From assembly GCA_965644315.1 (NCBI GenBank), contig CBFFRQ010000013.1:62001-126000 (forward strand): a stretch of DNA of 64,000 nucleotides, given 5' to 3'. The translations under genes were made by a program, and so were the position numbers. The notes under the pieces were generated by a model. That model made no database searches, was not told the origin of the DNA, and saw nothing but the letters and a program-made list of their open reading frames with translations. The stretch is from Caecitellus pseudoparvulus (lineage: Eukaryota; Bigyra: Bicosoecida). Of this stretch, positions 10,661 through 21,400 are shown in pieces (positions within the stretch are counted from its first letter, which is position 1; every line of letters begins with the position of its first letter).

Positions 10661-11786
10661 ATGTCTGCAGAACGCAAGTTCCTCATCGATGGCATCGTCC
10701 AGGGCATTCGAGTCGACGGCAGGGAGCTCCTGGATCGGCGGTGAGTTGGCGGCGTTTCATGCTGAAACGCGCACAGCTGAACAGGGTGGTCACCACCACG
10801 CTGCAGGTATACAAGTGTGGAGTGTGGCGTGTTGCCAGGCTGCTTCGGTTCTGCTCGAGTTGCCCTCGTGAACAGCGGCACGGATGTCCTGGCTGGCGTC
10901 AAGGTGAGCCCCTGCCTGAATCAGTAGGCACGCTGGAAGGTTGACCAGCACCCCGGTCCACTGCCCGCAGGCTGAGCTGCTGGACGCACCCGAGGGCGGG
11001 CGGGTGAAACAAGGTAGTGTGGAGATCCATGTCTCGCAGTGGTCCGCCGCTTCGTCTCAGGGCTCGCGAAGCACCGACGCTCCCCTCATCGCCAGCACTG
11101 TGGAGCGGTGCTTGGTGGGCTCTGGCGGCCTGCCCCTGGACAGCCTGGTGGAGGGTGACGGCGCCTTCTACTGGGTGCTGCACGTGGACATCACAGTGTG
11201 TGCTGACGGGGGGGGGCTGGTGGACGCCGCCGCCCTGGCCGCCTTCGCGGCACTGGCGGACACCGTGCTACCAGGCATCACCACCTCCACCACCGCCGCG
11301 GACGGCGACCAGGAGCCTGGGATGGAGGCCGTCGTGGACGAGGCGCCCTCTGCGGGGCGCAAGGTGGACGTCTCCGGCGTGCCGCTGCCCGTCACTCTGC
11401 ACGCCGTGGCGGGGCGCCTGGTGGTGGATGCCACGGACGTGGAGGAGGCCTGTGCCGACGCCGCCGTCACCGTGGCAGTGACTCCTGCTGGACGCGTGGC
11501 TGCCATCACCAGCACATCAGCCCCTGGCAAGCCCTGCCTCACCCCCACCCTCGTGGATGCCGCCCTCCGCAGCGCCGTCGCTATCGCTGAGGCCTCTGCC
11601 CCCCTGCGCTCGGCAGCGCTGGCGTCCGCCAGCTCCCTGCCCACAGCTGACGGCACTGGGTCCTTCGACCCCACCAGCATGGGGGGCACTGCCAGCGCGG
11701 AAGGGCTGCCCTCAGACGCCGTGGCAGCGGCCAAGGCAGCGCTGGGCGCCGACGCTGTGGCCAAGGGGCACCTGTCCCCCAAGTGA
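10661..11786 (+). CDS. EXOSC7: Exosome core subunit Rrp42
   Basis: Three exons (10661-10740, 10807-10903, 10971-11786) give 330 aa. The start has the Rrp42 pattern: GIVQGIRVDGREL, FGSARVALVNSGTDVLAGVKAE, then FYWVLHVDITVCADGGGLVDAA and GRLVVDATDVEEACADA. This is an RNase PH-fold subunit of the six-member ring of the 3'-5' RNA exosome; eukaryotic Rrp42 is catalytically inactive and structural. The human protein has 291 aa; the excess is an Ala/Ser-rich tail. Intron 1 contains a perfect GCGTTTCA/TGAAACGC palindrome. Rrp43 or Rrp45 are alternatives, less likely on the N-terminus. Confidence 0.82.
10752..10770. promoter_or_regulatory. GCGTTTCA-TGC-TGAAACGC palindrome in Rrp42 intron 1
   Basis: A perfect 8-bp inverted repeat with a 3-nt spacer, 92 nt after the ATG. 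One of four such palindromes in the window; likely a binding site of a dimeric factor or a core promoter element. Confidence 0.5.
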
Positions 11787-11814
11787 ATTGTGGCAGTGGT
11801 AATGCAGGAGTGGG

Positions 11815-14556
11815 CTAGGCGCTCCAGACGTCTTTCACGTACCGCCCCGCGCCCGCCATGCGCTTGAGGAAGGCCTCGGCGTCCTCCTCGCTGCCGATGC
11901 GGCCCCACTTCGCCAGGGTGGTGACGAGGGCGGCATGCACGTCCCCCGCCATGCGCCGGCCGTCTCCACACACGTACACGGCGGCACCCCCCCGCAGGAT
12001 GAGCTTGGCCACTGCCACCGCCGTGCTGGGTTCCGCCAGCTTGTCCTGCACGTACACCTTGCGCAGGGTGCCGTCGGCGGCGGTGTGGTGTCTGGACCAG
12101 CCCGTGTGCAGGTGGGTGAGCGATTCTCGCTCCACCATGCCCACCATGTCCTGCCGGTACAACCAGTCCACGTCGGGGTGGTGGTTGCCGAAGAAGAGGT
12201 GGGACGTGCCCAGGGTGGGCAGGGGCGCGTCGTCCTCCTCCACGACGCCTGGCAGGAAGCAGCCTCCCCTCCAGCTGCCTGTCGTGGCGGCTCGGCGGGC
12301 GGCTTCCGCGGCAGCACGGCGCGCCTCCCGGTGCTGCAGGAAGCCGATGAAGGGCGCCACACCCGTGCCAGGCCCGAACATGATGATGGGCGTGCTGAGC
12401 TTGGCAGGGGGCACAAAGTCCTTGGCGGGGCTGTGCGTGACTCGCAGCAGGGGCGGCGTGGCGGGGGGCGCCTCCCCCGCCAGCACCCAGGGGGCCGCCA
12501 GCTCCTCCAAGTAGTGCGTCGCAACGCCATAGCGCTTGATGGACTGCGCAGTCATGCCTGGGAGGGAGTAGGTGACGATGCTGGCAGCGATGCGCGCGAC
12601 GCCTGGCTCAGCCAGCTGTGAGTTTGCCAGGGAGAAGTGGCGCGGCGGCAGGGCTGGGAGGATGCTGAGGAGGAGGGCGAGGGTCGGCTGCAGGTCGGGG
12701 AGCAGGTGCAGGAGGTCCACCAGCGTCAGGCGCTGGGCGGTGAGGAAGGGCCCCGCGTACTCCTTGCCGGTGTTGGAGGCCAGCAGCAGCAGCGTATTAC
12801 GCGTGCCCTCCTCCTCCGCAGCACCAGCCAGCGCAGCCAGCGCTCCCCGCCGAAGGGGCGACGTCAAATCCACCCCCCACGCCAGCAGCTCCTGCACTGT
12901 GGGCATGTCCCCCGCAGCGCCGGCACAGCCTTGCAGCCGTGCAAGTGCACTCGCAGCATCGGCAGCAGCACCACCGCCACCAGGTGCAGCGGCGCTGGAG
13001 GGAGCAGGTGCCTTGGGCGGCGAGGCTGGGGCAGCCTCCCCCCCGCCCCCGCTTTGCGGGGTGGATGCAGGCGCCTTCTTGCGCAAGACACGTCGGGGGC
13101 GGGATGTCGCGGCGGCCAGGGCAGCTGCGTCCACTGACAGGGCCACTGGGGCTGCGAGGGGGAGGCCGAGGGCTGCGGCTGTGGCGGCCACAAGTGGCTG
13201 AGGGTTGGCCACGGAGATGCTGATGCTGTCCCCTGGAGTCCACGACAGAGCGCCCTGGGGTCCGCTGGTGCCCAGAGACACCTCCAGCACGCGGCGTGAC
13301 GCGCCCGCGCCGCCAGCCGTTAAGTACCGGGCCCCCACCAGTGGCAGCAGCAGCTGATGCTCAGCCACCTGGCACGCCGCCCCAACGACCATCTCCGTCC
13401 CGACAGGCTTGGCATCCGTGGCCTGCACGTCTGCCTTGAGCAGCTGGGGCGTGGGGCGCGCCACTAGCTTCAGCACTGACGGCTGCGGCACGACCACGTC
13501 GGGGAAGAGAGCGGCAAAGGAGGCCAGCCCTGGGGCAGGCGCGCTGAGGCCCCGTGTGCCGAAGTCAGCCGCAGCACTGGCGCGCGTGACGTGCGCTGCA
13601 CTGCAGGTCGCAGGCTCGCTGGTGGGCGCCGTCTGGCCTGCACCAGCGCCGCCAGCTGCCGCTGTGGGGGGCTGTGCGCGCACCTTGCGCTGGGCCAGCT
13701 GGGCCAGCAGGCTCGTGCCTGTGGCGCACTCTACGGGGCGCTCGGGGCTAGGAGGGGTCTCAGAGGGAGCCTGCTCACCCTGCTCGGCGCGGGGGTCACC
13801 CTCACGGAAGCCAACGATGCCAGACGGCGTCAGTTCCGCCCCGCTCAGCGGCGTGGGCTTGCCGGCCAGGTGCGCCTGCAAGGCGGGGTACAGGCCCTCC
13901 AGCCAGGGCTCCACGACAGACTCCAGGCCCACCTGCTCGTCAGTGCAGCCTGTGATGTAGAACTGGCGGGCACCCAGCTCGTTCATGCGTTTCACGATGT
14001 TGCGCCCAGCGTGGCACCACTTGTCGTAGTTCGTGTCGCCCAGCGCCAGCACTGCGAAGCGCAGCCCCCGCAGGGTGTCCTCAGGGTGCGTGCGGCGCTT
14101 CACCCAGCGCCAGAATCGGTCCGCATTGTTGGGCGGGTCGCCATTGCCCGTGGTGGAGCAGACGATGATTGCAGTGGAGACGCCTTCCAGACCCTGAGGC
14201 GCAGGCAAGTGACGTGGCAGAGCGCCAGCGCCGGGGCAGCGCAGCGCCTCGCTCACCTTCTTGAAGCTGTTCAGCTCATCAAAGTGGGTGGGGATGTCTT
14301 TGTGCCCCAGGTCAGCATTGATCATCTGCGAGGCGACTCGGCCAGGCGGCTTGCACGCGTGCTCCGCGGAAATTGCTGCGCCTGCCGCACCTCCGCAATA
14401 CTGCGACTGGCCCCCGTCTCGGAGCCGTACAAGACGTGAACCCTGAGAAGGCGGGAGGGTGGATGACACAGATTCGGTGCGAAACAGGAGTTTGGCGTGG
14501 GTAGCCCGTGGTGGGTGCACATGGCGCACTTACACGCCCTGGGTGGAGCCCGACAT
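11815..14556 (-). CDS. MTRR: Methionine synthase reductase (diflavin)
   Basis: Four exons (14534-14556, 14391-14442, 14257-14325, 11815-14193) give 840 aa. The FMN flavodoxin domain has VLYGSETGASRSIAE, CSTTGNGDPPN, ALGDTNYDKWCHAG and GLESVVEPWLEGLYPAL, the last typical of MTRR rather than P450 reductase. The FAD/NADPH half has PGTGVAPFIGFLQHR, LFFGNHH, VYVCGDGRRMAGDV and the terminal aromatic in KDVWSA. It would regenerate active methylcobalamin-dependent methionine synthase using NADPH. Two Ala/Pro-rich inserts enlarge it. Exon 1 codes only eight residues. The acceptor of exon 3 (cgcag|ATG) is chosen over a nearby AAG site because it gives a smooth flavodoxin helix. Confidence 0.85.
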
Positions 14557-14860
14557 GCTAAGAATACTGCGCCCGCCAACACACACCACACGCAGAGCGG
14601 AAAACGCTGCAAGACAGGTGAAGGTGAACAAAACAGCCACCCCGGCGAAAGTTGGTGCACGTACTCCGCTTGTTTGTTTTTGTCAAGCACGGGCTCCGCC
14701 TGTCACTGGCAAGGCCTCGCCCAAAGAGGCCCCGACACGCCTGCGGAAATTGGGCTCAACGCCAGGCGGCACAACTCCCCGCCAAGGCAAGGCAGTCGTC
14801 GCATTCCTTGGGTAGCTATCAGTCTCCAAGGCTTTCAGCGTAACGGTTTTTCCTTTCCTC
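14557..14860. other. Divergent intergenic region
   Basis: Between the starts of MTRR and the S11 peptidase-like gene. It contains one copy of the recurrent 10-mer GCGGAAATTG (14743-14752). No RNA gene or exon seen. Confidence 0.5.
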
Positions 14861-16093
14861 ATGTCTTGTGTGCCGCACGCCGCCGTGAGCGTGGCGAACC
14901 GCCGCAACCAAGTGGGGGACAAAGTGTCTGCGCGCGCGTGGTGCGTGTCTGACGGCAACGGCAGCATGCTCTTCGGGCACAACGCACACAAACTGCTGCC
15001 TGTGGCTTCCTTGACCAAGCTGGTGACTGCTCTCACCATGCACCTGCACGGCATCGGCGCGGAAGGCGTGCCTGTTAGCGCAACGGCCGCCGCCGTGTGC
15101 GGTACAAGTGCTGGCTTGCAGCGTGGCGAGACGCTGCCGTGCCCTGACGCCGCCCTGGCCGCGCTCCTGCTGCCGTCTGGGAACGATGCAGGCATGGCCA
15201 TCGCTGAGGCGAGCAGTGCCGGGTTTGTGGAGCTCATGCATGACACGGCAGCGGCGTGCTGTGGCGCCGTGGCGTCCCACGGCACAGCCTCACCAGCGGT
15301 GAGAGGGGGGGGACGTCAGCCGGTGCGCCGCGCCGGTGAGGCGTTCCGATGGAGCAACCCCACGGGCTTGGATGCAGAGGAGGGCGACGGTTGCCACGTG
15401 GCCACCGCTGCGGCCATGGCGGCAGTGGGAGCCGCCTGCATGAAGGTGCCCCCCCTGGCCAACACCGCGTGCACGGCGCGGTACACGTGTGAGGTGGCGG
15501 GGGGGAGAGCAGGGCGCCGTGTCGCAGAATGGGTCAACACACATAAGCTAGTCAAGCGCTATGGCCTGATGCGGAGGCAGGCCGCGCCACAAGGCGCCCC
15601 TGTTGCCAGCCCTGCCGCCTCTGCCTCCAGCTGCGATGGCAGTGAAAGTGACGCCAGCTGCCACCCGCCGAGCGACAGCTCAGCCAGTGAAACTACCACC
15701 GGGAAGCAGCTGGCAAGGAGCGATGCTGGAGGGGAAGAGGAGGAAGGCGTCGCAATGGGCGATGGCGTGCGCCTTCTGGGGGGCAAGACAGGCACGACGC
15801 ACGGTGCAGGGTACTGCCTCTTCACGTGCCTGAGCAGGGGAGGGCAGCGTCTGTGCATTGTCGTGCTGGGCGCGCGCAGCCCGCAAGCCCGGTACACCGA
15901 CACCCTCCGCCTTGCTCACCAGGCGTGGGCTGCATTGGGTCAGAGGGGCGTCACTGGCTCTCCTAGCACCGCCAGCGGCCGGCGCCGGCGGCGTTTCCCA
16001 CGCAGCAGTCGCAAGAAACGCAGCATGCCCGTGCGCGCCATGCCGTTTGAGGCGCAGAGCCTGCAGGATGCGGGCAGCGGCACGGTGGGTTGA
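14861..16093 (+). CDS. D-alanyl-D-alanine carboxypeptidase-like protein (peptidase S11)
   Basis: Single exon, 410 aa. The three S11/penicillin-binding motifs are in order: SxxK as SLTK at about 50-53, SxN as SGN at about 106-108, KTG at about 309-311 in GGKTGTTHGAGYCL. WSNPTGLD is also typical of the family. Bacterial members trim peptidoglycan stem peptides. A Ser/Asp/Glu-rich insert of about 60 residues separates SGN and KTG, and the C-terminal beta domain of PBP5 is missing; a basic tail replaces it. No signal peptide is visible. A eukaryotic copy suggests either plastid-envelope peptidoglycan processing or gain from bacteria. The GC and codon use match the neighbours. Confidence 0.8.
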   Translation: MSCVPHAAVSVANRRNQVGDKVSARAWCVSDGNGSMLFGHNAHKLLPVASLTKLVTALTMHLHGIGAEGVPVSATAAAVCGTSAGLQRGETLPCPDAALAALLLPSGNDAGMAIAEASSAGFVELMHDTAAACCGAVASHGTASPAVRGGGRQPVRRAGEAFRWSNPTGLDAEEGDGCHVATAAAMAAVGAACMKVPPLANTACTARYTCEVAGGRAGRRVAEWVNTHKLVKRYGLMRRQAAPQGAPVASPAASASSCDGSESDASCHPPSDSSASETTTGKQLARSDAGGEEEEGVAMGDGVRLLGGKTGTTHGAGYCLFTCLSRGGQRLCIVVLGARSPQARYTDTLRLAHQAWAALGQRGVTGSPSTASGRRRRRFPRSSRKKRSMPVRAMPFEAQSLQDAGSGTVG

Positions 16094-16112
16094 CGAGTGC
16101 ATTGCTAATGGT

Positions 16113-17104
16113 TCACTGCTTCTTGGCCTTGGACTTGCCGCCGAAGAGGGCCTTGATGAGGCCCTTTGTGAGCTGGAACCACCAGACGGCGTTGAGGCAG
16201 TGCAGCGCAGCCAGCCCCAGCGCAGAGGCGATGGGCCCCACCTGCGTAATGTGCCAGCTGCCGACAGAGGCGTGCCACAGGAGCCAGGTGACGTAGGCGT
16301 TGCCGATGATACGGGAGAGTGTGAAGGTTGCCCAGAAAAAGGTGCCGTTCAACGTGCGCAGGGTGCGCAGGTGCGGGCGCAAGGCAGGGCTGGCCTCCTC
16401 GGGGTGTTCCAGGTAGTACGAAATGCACCAGTGTGGGTTCAGGAAGATGGTGCTCAGCTCGTTGCACGCGGCGAAGGACTGCACGACGACGCCGAACCCT
16501 GTGACAGCTGTGACACTCACGGCTGCAATGCCCGCGACTGCACAGGCGCGGAGGGGGGTGGGCAGTGGAGAGTCCGGGGACTTCATCTTTACGCACGATG
16601 AACATGTTTACGCGACGCATCGCGGCCTGTCAGCTGTCACCGCCGACACAGGGCAGCCGACGGCTGTGACGTGAGGCGTGCAATTTCCGCGAGGCACGTA
16701 CTGTGGTGGACGAAAGTGGAGAAATCGCGGATGTCTTCGTACAGCAAGCACATGAAGAAGTCCCCCACGAAGAAGCCCGCAGTGATGGAGGGAATGGTCC
16801 ACGTGGACAGCCAAGCCTGCTCCTTGGGCGGCCACATGCCCATGTCTTGCACGACCTCCGCCGTGGGGTAGGGGAAGACGCCGCCGCAGAAGGGCAGGAA
16901 GTGCACCGCGACGAGCCCTGTCAGCAGCATGGCATTGATCTGGCTCACAATGCGGCTGCTGGCTCCGCTGGAGAAGCCGCCCAGCAACATGCAGGCCTGG
17001 TTCAGGGCAAAGACCACGCACGCCGTGAGCAGCAGCAGCGGCACGAAGTCGGGCGGCATGGTGTCGGGCGTCAAGCCCTCCAAGGCCTCTCGCAGCGCCT
17101 GCAT
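16113..17104 (-). CDS. TLC-domain multi-pass membrane protein (TMEM56/TLCD4-like)
   Basis: Two exons (16702-17104, 16113-16537) give 275 aa with about six or seven hydrophobic segments. The paired His after FSTFV (VHHIAG), followed by the NELSTIFLN segment, is the TRAM/LAG1/CLN8 signature. The join CACCACA|gtacgt to gtgcag|TCGCGG keeps both. The tail KSKAKKQ is Lys-rich and could hold it in the ER. TLC proteins include ceramide synthases and lipid or sterol handlers; this one lacks the longer Lag1 motif, so its substrate is unknown. The intron carries GCGGAAATTG. Confidence 0.8.
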
Positions 17105-17237
17105 GCTGGCACAGGGTGTGAGCCTGATGAAGGAGGGTTGCCCCTTTCCGCTCAGGGCGTCGCCGTGACAGGCTGCCGTGGCGTGGCCAGTGCGAGGGCA
17201 GTTGCATTGTGACCCAGCACACGGCAGTGCCTGCCGC

Positions 17238-18250
17238 TCACTCGGCCAGCATGGCCTCCACTTCCTTCCGCTTGTCGTCTGCCGCCTTGGCCTTGGTGTA
17301 CGCCGCCGTGTCCCAGCTCTTCAGCAGGGCCAGTGCTTTCTCCTGGTAGTCTCTGTCCCCCGCTGAGGCGACAGGCAGGCTGGTGGCCTTGGCCGCCCAC
17401 CGCACCGCCTGGTCCCGGTTGCCCAGCCGGTCCTCGATGACGGCCAGGTAGTACTGGTTGGCCTTCCAGAAGTCGGGTGAGATGCGCTCCGCCGCCGCGA
17501 AGAACTCCCGTGCCTCGTCGTAGGAGGAGGAGGGGGGCTCCGCGAATAGCGTTGCCGCCAGGCTGCGCTGGTACCAGGGCATGTCGGCGACGGTGAGGCA
17601 CCACCGCCCGAGCAAATGCTGGGCAGTTGCGTCGTCTGGGTTCAGCGTCACCGCCTGCTCCCACTGACTCTTCACCTCGAAGGCATCCTTGATCTGCTGC
17701 TGGTACCCTTGAAACCCTGAGTGTGCCTGCAGAATGGTGCCGTACCACCGCCGCGCATCAGAGTTGTTGCCGTCGTACTGCACAGCCGTCTTGATGTTGG
17801 ACATGGCTTCGTCCAGCAGCGCCTTCTTGGCGTCGGAGGGCGTGCCCGCCACCTGGGACAGCTGGTACGCTGCACGAGCGTGGCGCCACAGCATGCCTGT
17901 GGCGCGCACAGCGACAGGGTGTGGCGGCGGCGAGGGCGGGCGTGTGACTGTGCACGCACTGCTGTCCTCGTAGTCCTTCTCCACGAACTCCTTCGTGTAC
18001 GTGTACACCTTCTCTCGGGGGTAGTGCACTTCATCCTTGGACATGGCGTCTGGCAGGGCATGGGTCGCCGAGTGCAGCGAAGCCAGCAGCCACGGTGGCT
18101 CACCGGCCGCGAGGGGCACTCACCAGCTTCACTCAGCTCAAACATACTGGCTGCCGCATGCACTGGGACGAATGCTGGTGCTGTGATGACAGCAGCGGCT
18201 GCTGCAGCTGCCGCCACATGCCGCGCATTGCGCATTGCTCGAGAAAGCAT
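17238..18250 (-). CDS. RMDN1: Regulator of microtubule dynamics protein 1-like
   Basis: Three exons (18124-18250, 17960-18049, 17238-17896) give 291 aa. SMLWRHARAAYQLS, DARRWYGTIL, LNPDDATAQHLLGRWC and MPWYQRSLAATLFAEPPSS follow the FAM82/RMDN family almost block for block and form TPR-like helices. The N-terminus is basic then Ala-rich and hydrophobic (HVAAAAAAAAVITAPAF), consistent with mitochondrial targeting or a membrane anchor. Family members link mitochondria or ER with microtubules. The gene starts 180 nt from the divergent helicase gene. A TGCATT lies about 20 nt after its stop. Confidence 0.85.
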
Positions 18251-18406
18251 GGCTTCACCACGCCGAGGCCGTTTCGCACACTCCGCGCCGAACGCAGAGC
18301 GGGGGTCGACTCAAATTAAACTCTGCGTCATGTGCAGTGATATCGCTGTGGGTGCTTTTGTCATGCTGAAATGTGTACCAGGTCACCTGCCTGTGTGATG
18401 CTGCCT

Positions 18407-18424
18407 GCGTTTCGTTCGAAACGC
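18407..18424. promoter_or_regulatory. GCGTTTCG-TT-CGAAACGC palindrome before the helicase start
   Basis: A perfect 8-bp inverted repeat with a 2-nt spacer ending 5 nt before the ATG, in the region shared with divergent RMDN1. Confidence 0.5.
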
Positions 18425-18429
18425 TCAGC

Positions 18430-21400
18430 ATGATGCTGGCAGCCGGCCAGCGGCGGCTGTTGCACACGGTGCGCGGCAGTGTCTCCAGGGTCATCTTTAA
18501 GGCAGATGGCGGGGACTTTGCAGTGCTGCAAGTGCGCGTGCAGGAGGCGGAGCACAGCGAGGGGCAGCCGACAGTGGCTCGGGGCACCCTGCTCACAGCG
18601 GCTGGAAAGGGCGGCCTGGGCGTGTTCGGCAGGGGCGTGCCCTTGACGCTGTCGGGGGACCTCGTGGAGCACCCGACCTATGGCCAGCAGCTGAAGGTGC
18701 AGACTGCGTCGCACTCCCTGGACCCCAGCCGCACGCCCGAGGGAGACCCCGCCCAGCCCAACGCAGAGGAGGTGGCTTCCTTCCTCAGCAGCGGCTTGTT
18801 CAAGGGCATCGGGCCCAAGGTGGCGGCCAGCATCGTGGAAACACTTGGTGACGACACCATGGCGGTGCTGAACAACGAGGACGGCCGCTTCATGGAGCTG
18901 GCAAGGGTGAAGGGGGTGGGCCCCGCCATGCTGCGGAATCTGGCCCAGCAGTGGGGTGCCCAGCGCAGTTCCCAGGAACTCATCACATTCCTGCAGCGGC
19001 ACGGCGCCAGCACGGGCCTGGCACACCGCTGCATCCAGACCTTCGGCTCCGCCTCCGCCGCCCTCGCCGTGCTGCGTGCCGAGCCGTACCGCCTGGCCCT
19101 GTCTGTGCCCCGTGTGGCCTTCCCCACTGCCGACGCCCTGGCCCGCAGCATCCACGGCCCCGCCTACGCCGGCCTCAGCCCGCCTCGCCTGCACGCTGCC
19201 CTCGTGCACGTGCTGCAGGCGTCCTTGGCGGCAGGGCACACCGCCCTGCCCCAGGCCCAGCTGCTGGAGGAGACACAAGAGCTGCTGGGGCGAGGCGAGG
19301 CGCCCCCGGCCCCCGCCCAGCTGCAGCCGGCCCTGCACCGCACACTGCAGGACTTGGTGCAGGGGGGGCACTGCGTCACGTTTCGGCGTGTGGAGGAGGA
19401 AGGGGGGGGTGTGTCCCCTGGCCTGGCCATGGTGGCACTACCCAGGGTGGCGGCTGCTGAGCGGCGCATCGCTGAGCGCGTGGCGCAGCTGCAGGCGTGG
19501 AGCAGCCCCATGGCGAGCGGTGGGGGCGGAAACAGCACGTCCCCTGCCGACCCAGACATGGAGGGTGGCGGTGGCGGCGGCGGCATCCCGGCCGGGGCGG
19601 AGTGGGGTCCCGCCCTGCTCCAGGCGCTGCACAGCACAGAGGCGACCAGTGGCAAGCGCCTGTCAGCTGAGCAGACGGCTGCTGTGATGGCTGCGCTGCA
19701 GCACCCTGTGAGCATCATCAGCGGCGGGCCAGGCACAGGCAAGACGCATGCCCTGCGCACACTTGTGCAGGCCTGGCGCTATCTGGGCAAGAAGGTGGTG
19801 CTGGCGTGCCCGACCGCCCGGGCAGCTCACCGCTTGAACGCGCTGCTGGGCGAAGAGGCTGGTGGAGAGGGGGGGGCAGAGGCGGGTGGTGGGCGCATCG
19901 CACCTGCCACCACCCTGCACAAGTTGCTGGAGTATGGGAGGGGGGGCGTGACCCCCCTCCTGTCGGCTGCTGAGGGGGGGGTGGGGGATGCCGCCGCGGA
20001 GGGCATGGACGGCGCCACCCCCGGCCTGTGGAAGTTCGGACGGCACGCCGGGCGGCCGTTGGATGCGGACGCCATCTTGGTGGATGAGGCGTCCATGCTG
20101 GATGTGGAGCTGGGCGCAGGTCTCCTGGATGCTGTGCGGTGCAGCGGTGGCGGCGGCGGCGGCGGCGGCACCAGCCTGGTGTTGGTGGGGGACGTGGACC
20201 AGCTGCCGCCCGTGGGGCCGGGGCGCGTGTTCGGGGACCTCCTGGCCAGCGGGCAGGTGCACGTGTCCCGCCTCACCACCATGTTCCGCCAAGCCGCCGC
20301 GTCAGCCATCAAGCGCAACGCAGCCATGGCCAACGCCGGCGCCGTGCCGACACACTTCGTGCGGCTGGTGCCGGGGCCGGACGGCGGCGTGGAGGAGGAG
20401 GCCGCCTCTCCCTCTTCCTGGCAGGCGTCGGGCCTGCAGCCTGACTGCTTCTTCGTGCCTGCGCCCGAGGCGGCCGACGTCGTGCCAGGCGTCGTGCAGG
20501 TGGCGCTGCGCCACGCCATGGCCGCCGGCGCCAGTCGCCACGACGTGCAGGTGCTGGCACCCATGCGGCGTGGACCGGCAGGCACTGACGCCCTGAATGC
20601 CGCCCTGCAGGCAGAGTTGAACCCCCATGCGGCCGCCATGTGGGCTGGGGGGCAAGAGGCACCCACTGCCTGCCTGCCAGACAGCGTGCGGGGCTGGCTA
20701 GCCAGCACGGTGAAGCTGGCGGTGGGAGACCGAGTCATGCAGCAGGCCAACGACTACTCCAAGGGGGTCATGAACGGCGACACGGGCACCGTCGTGCGCA
20801 TAACCTGGGCGGGGGGTGACCTGTGGGAGGAGGGGGGCAGCCTGCGTGCCGCGTGGCGTGGCCGGCGCGGCACCAACCCCCGCCCCTCCACCCTCAGCAG
20901 GTCTGCCCGCGTGACGGTGCGCTTTCTGGACGGCGGGCCGGGCTCCGAGGCCGAGGTGGAGTACAGCCTGGGCGAGGCCAACGCCCGCCTGACGCTGGCG
21001 TACGCCGTCACAGTGCACAAGGCGCAGGGGCAGGAGTACCCCGTCGTTATCACTGCGGCACACACAGCGCACTACGTCATGCTGAGCCGGGGGCTGCTGT
21101 ACACCGCCCTCAGCCGCGCGACGCAGGCCGCCTACATCGTCGGCACCAAGCCTGCCATGGCTGTCGCCGTGCGTAATACGCTGCCCGCCCGGCGCGACAC
21201 GCAGCTGTGCGACATCCTGCGTGGCGCAGGGCAGGTCACGTCCTCCGGCCGGCCCCTGTGGGGCGACTGCACCTCCACCCACACGCTGCTGGCTCACGCC
21301 GGCATAGCCACAGGTGCCAGTGAAGCAGGCACTGACGCCGACAGTGCCCGGGAGCCGGCACCACCTCTGCTGGACCTGGTCCCCCGAGACATGTTGTGGG

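Noticed and set aside
14326-14348. Alternative AAG acceptor in MTRR intron 2
   Set aside because: It would insert PPGRVASQ into the first flavodoxin helix and leave an unusually short intron; the CAG acceptor fits the family better.
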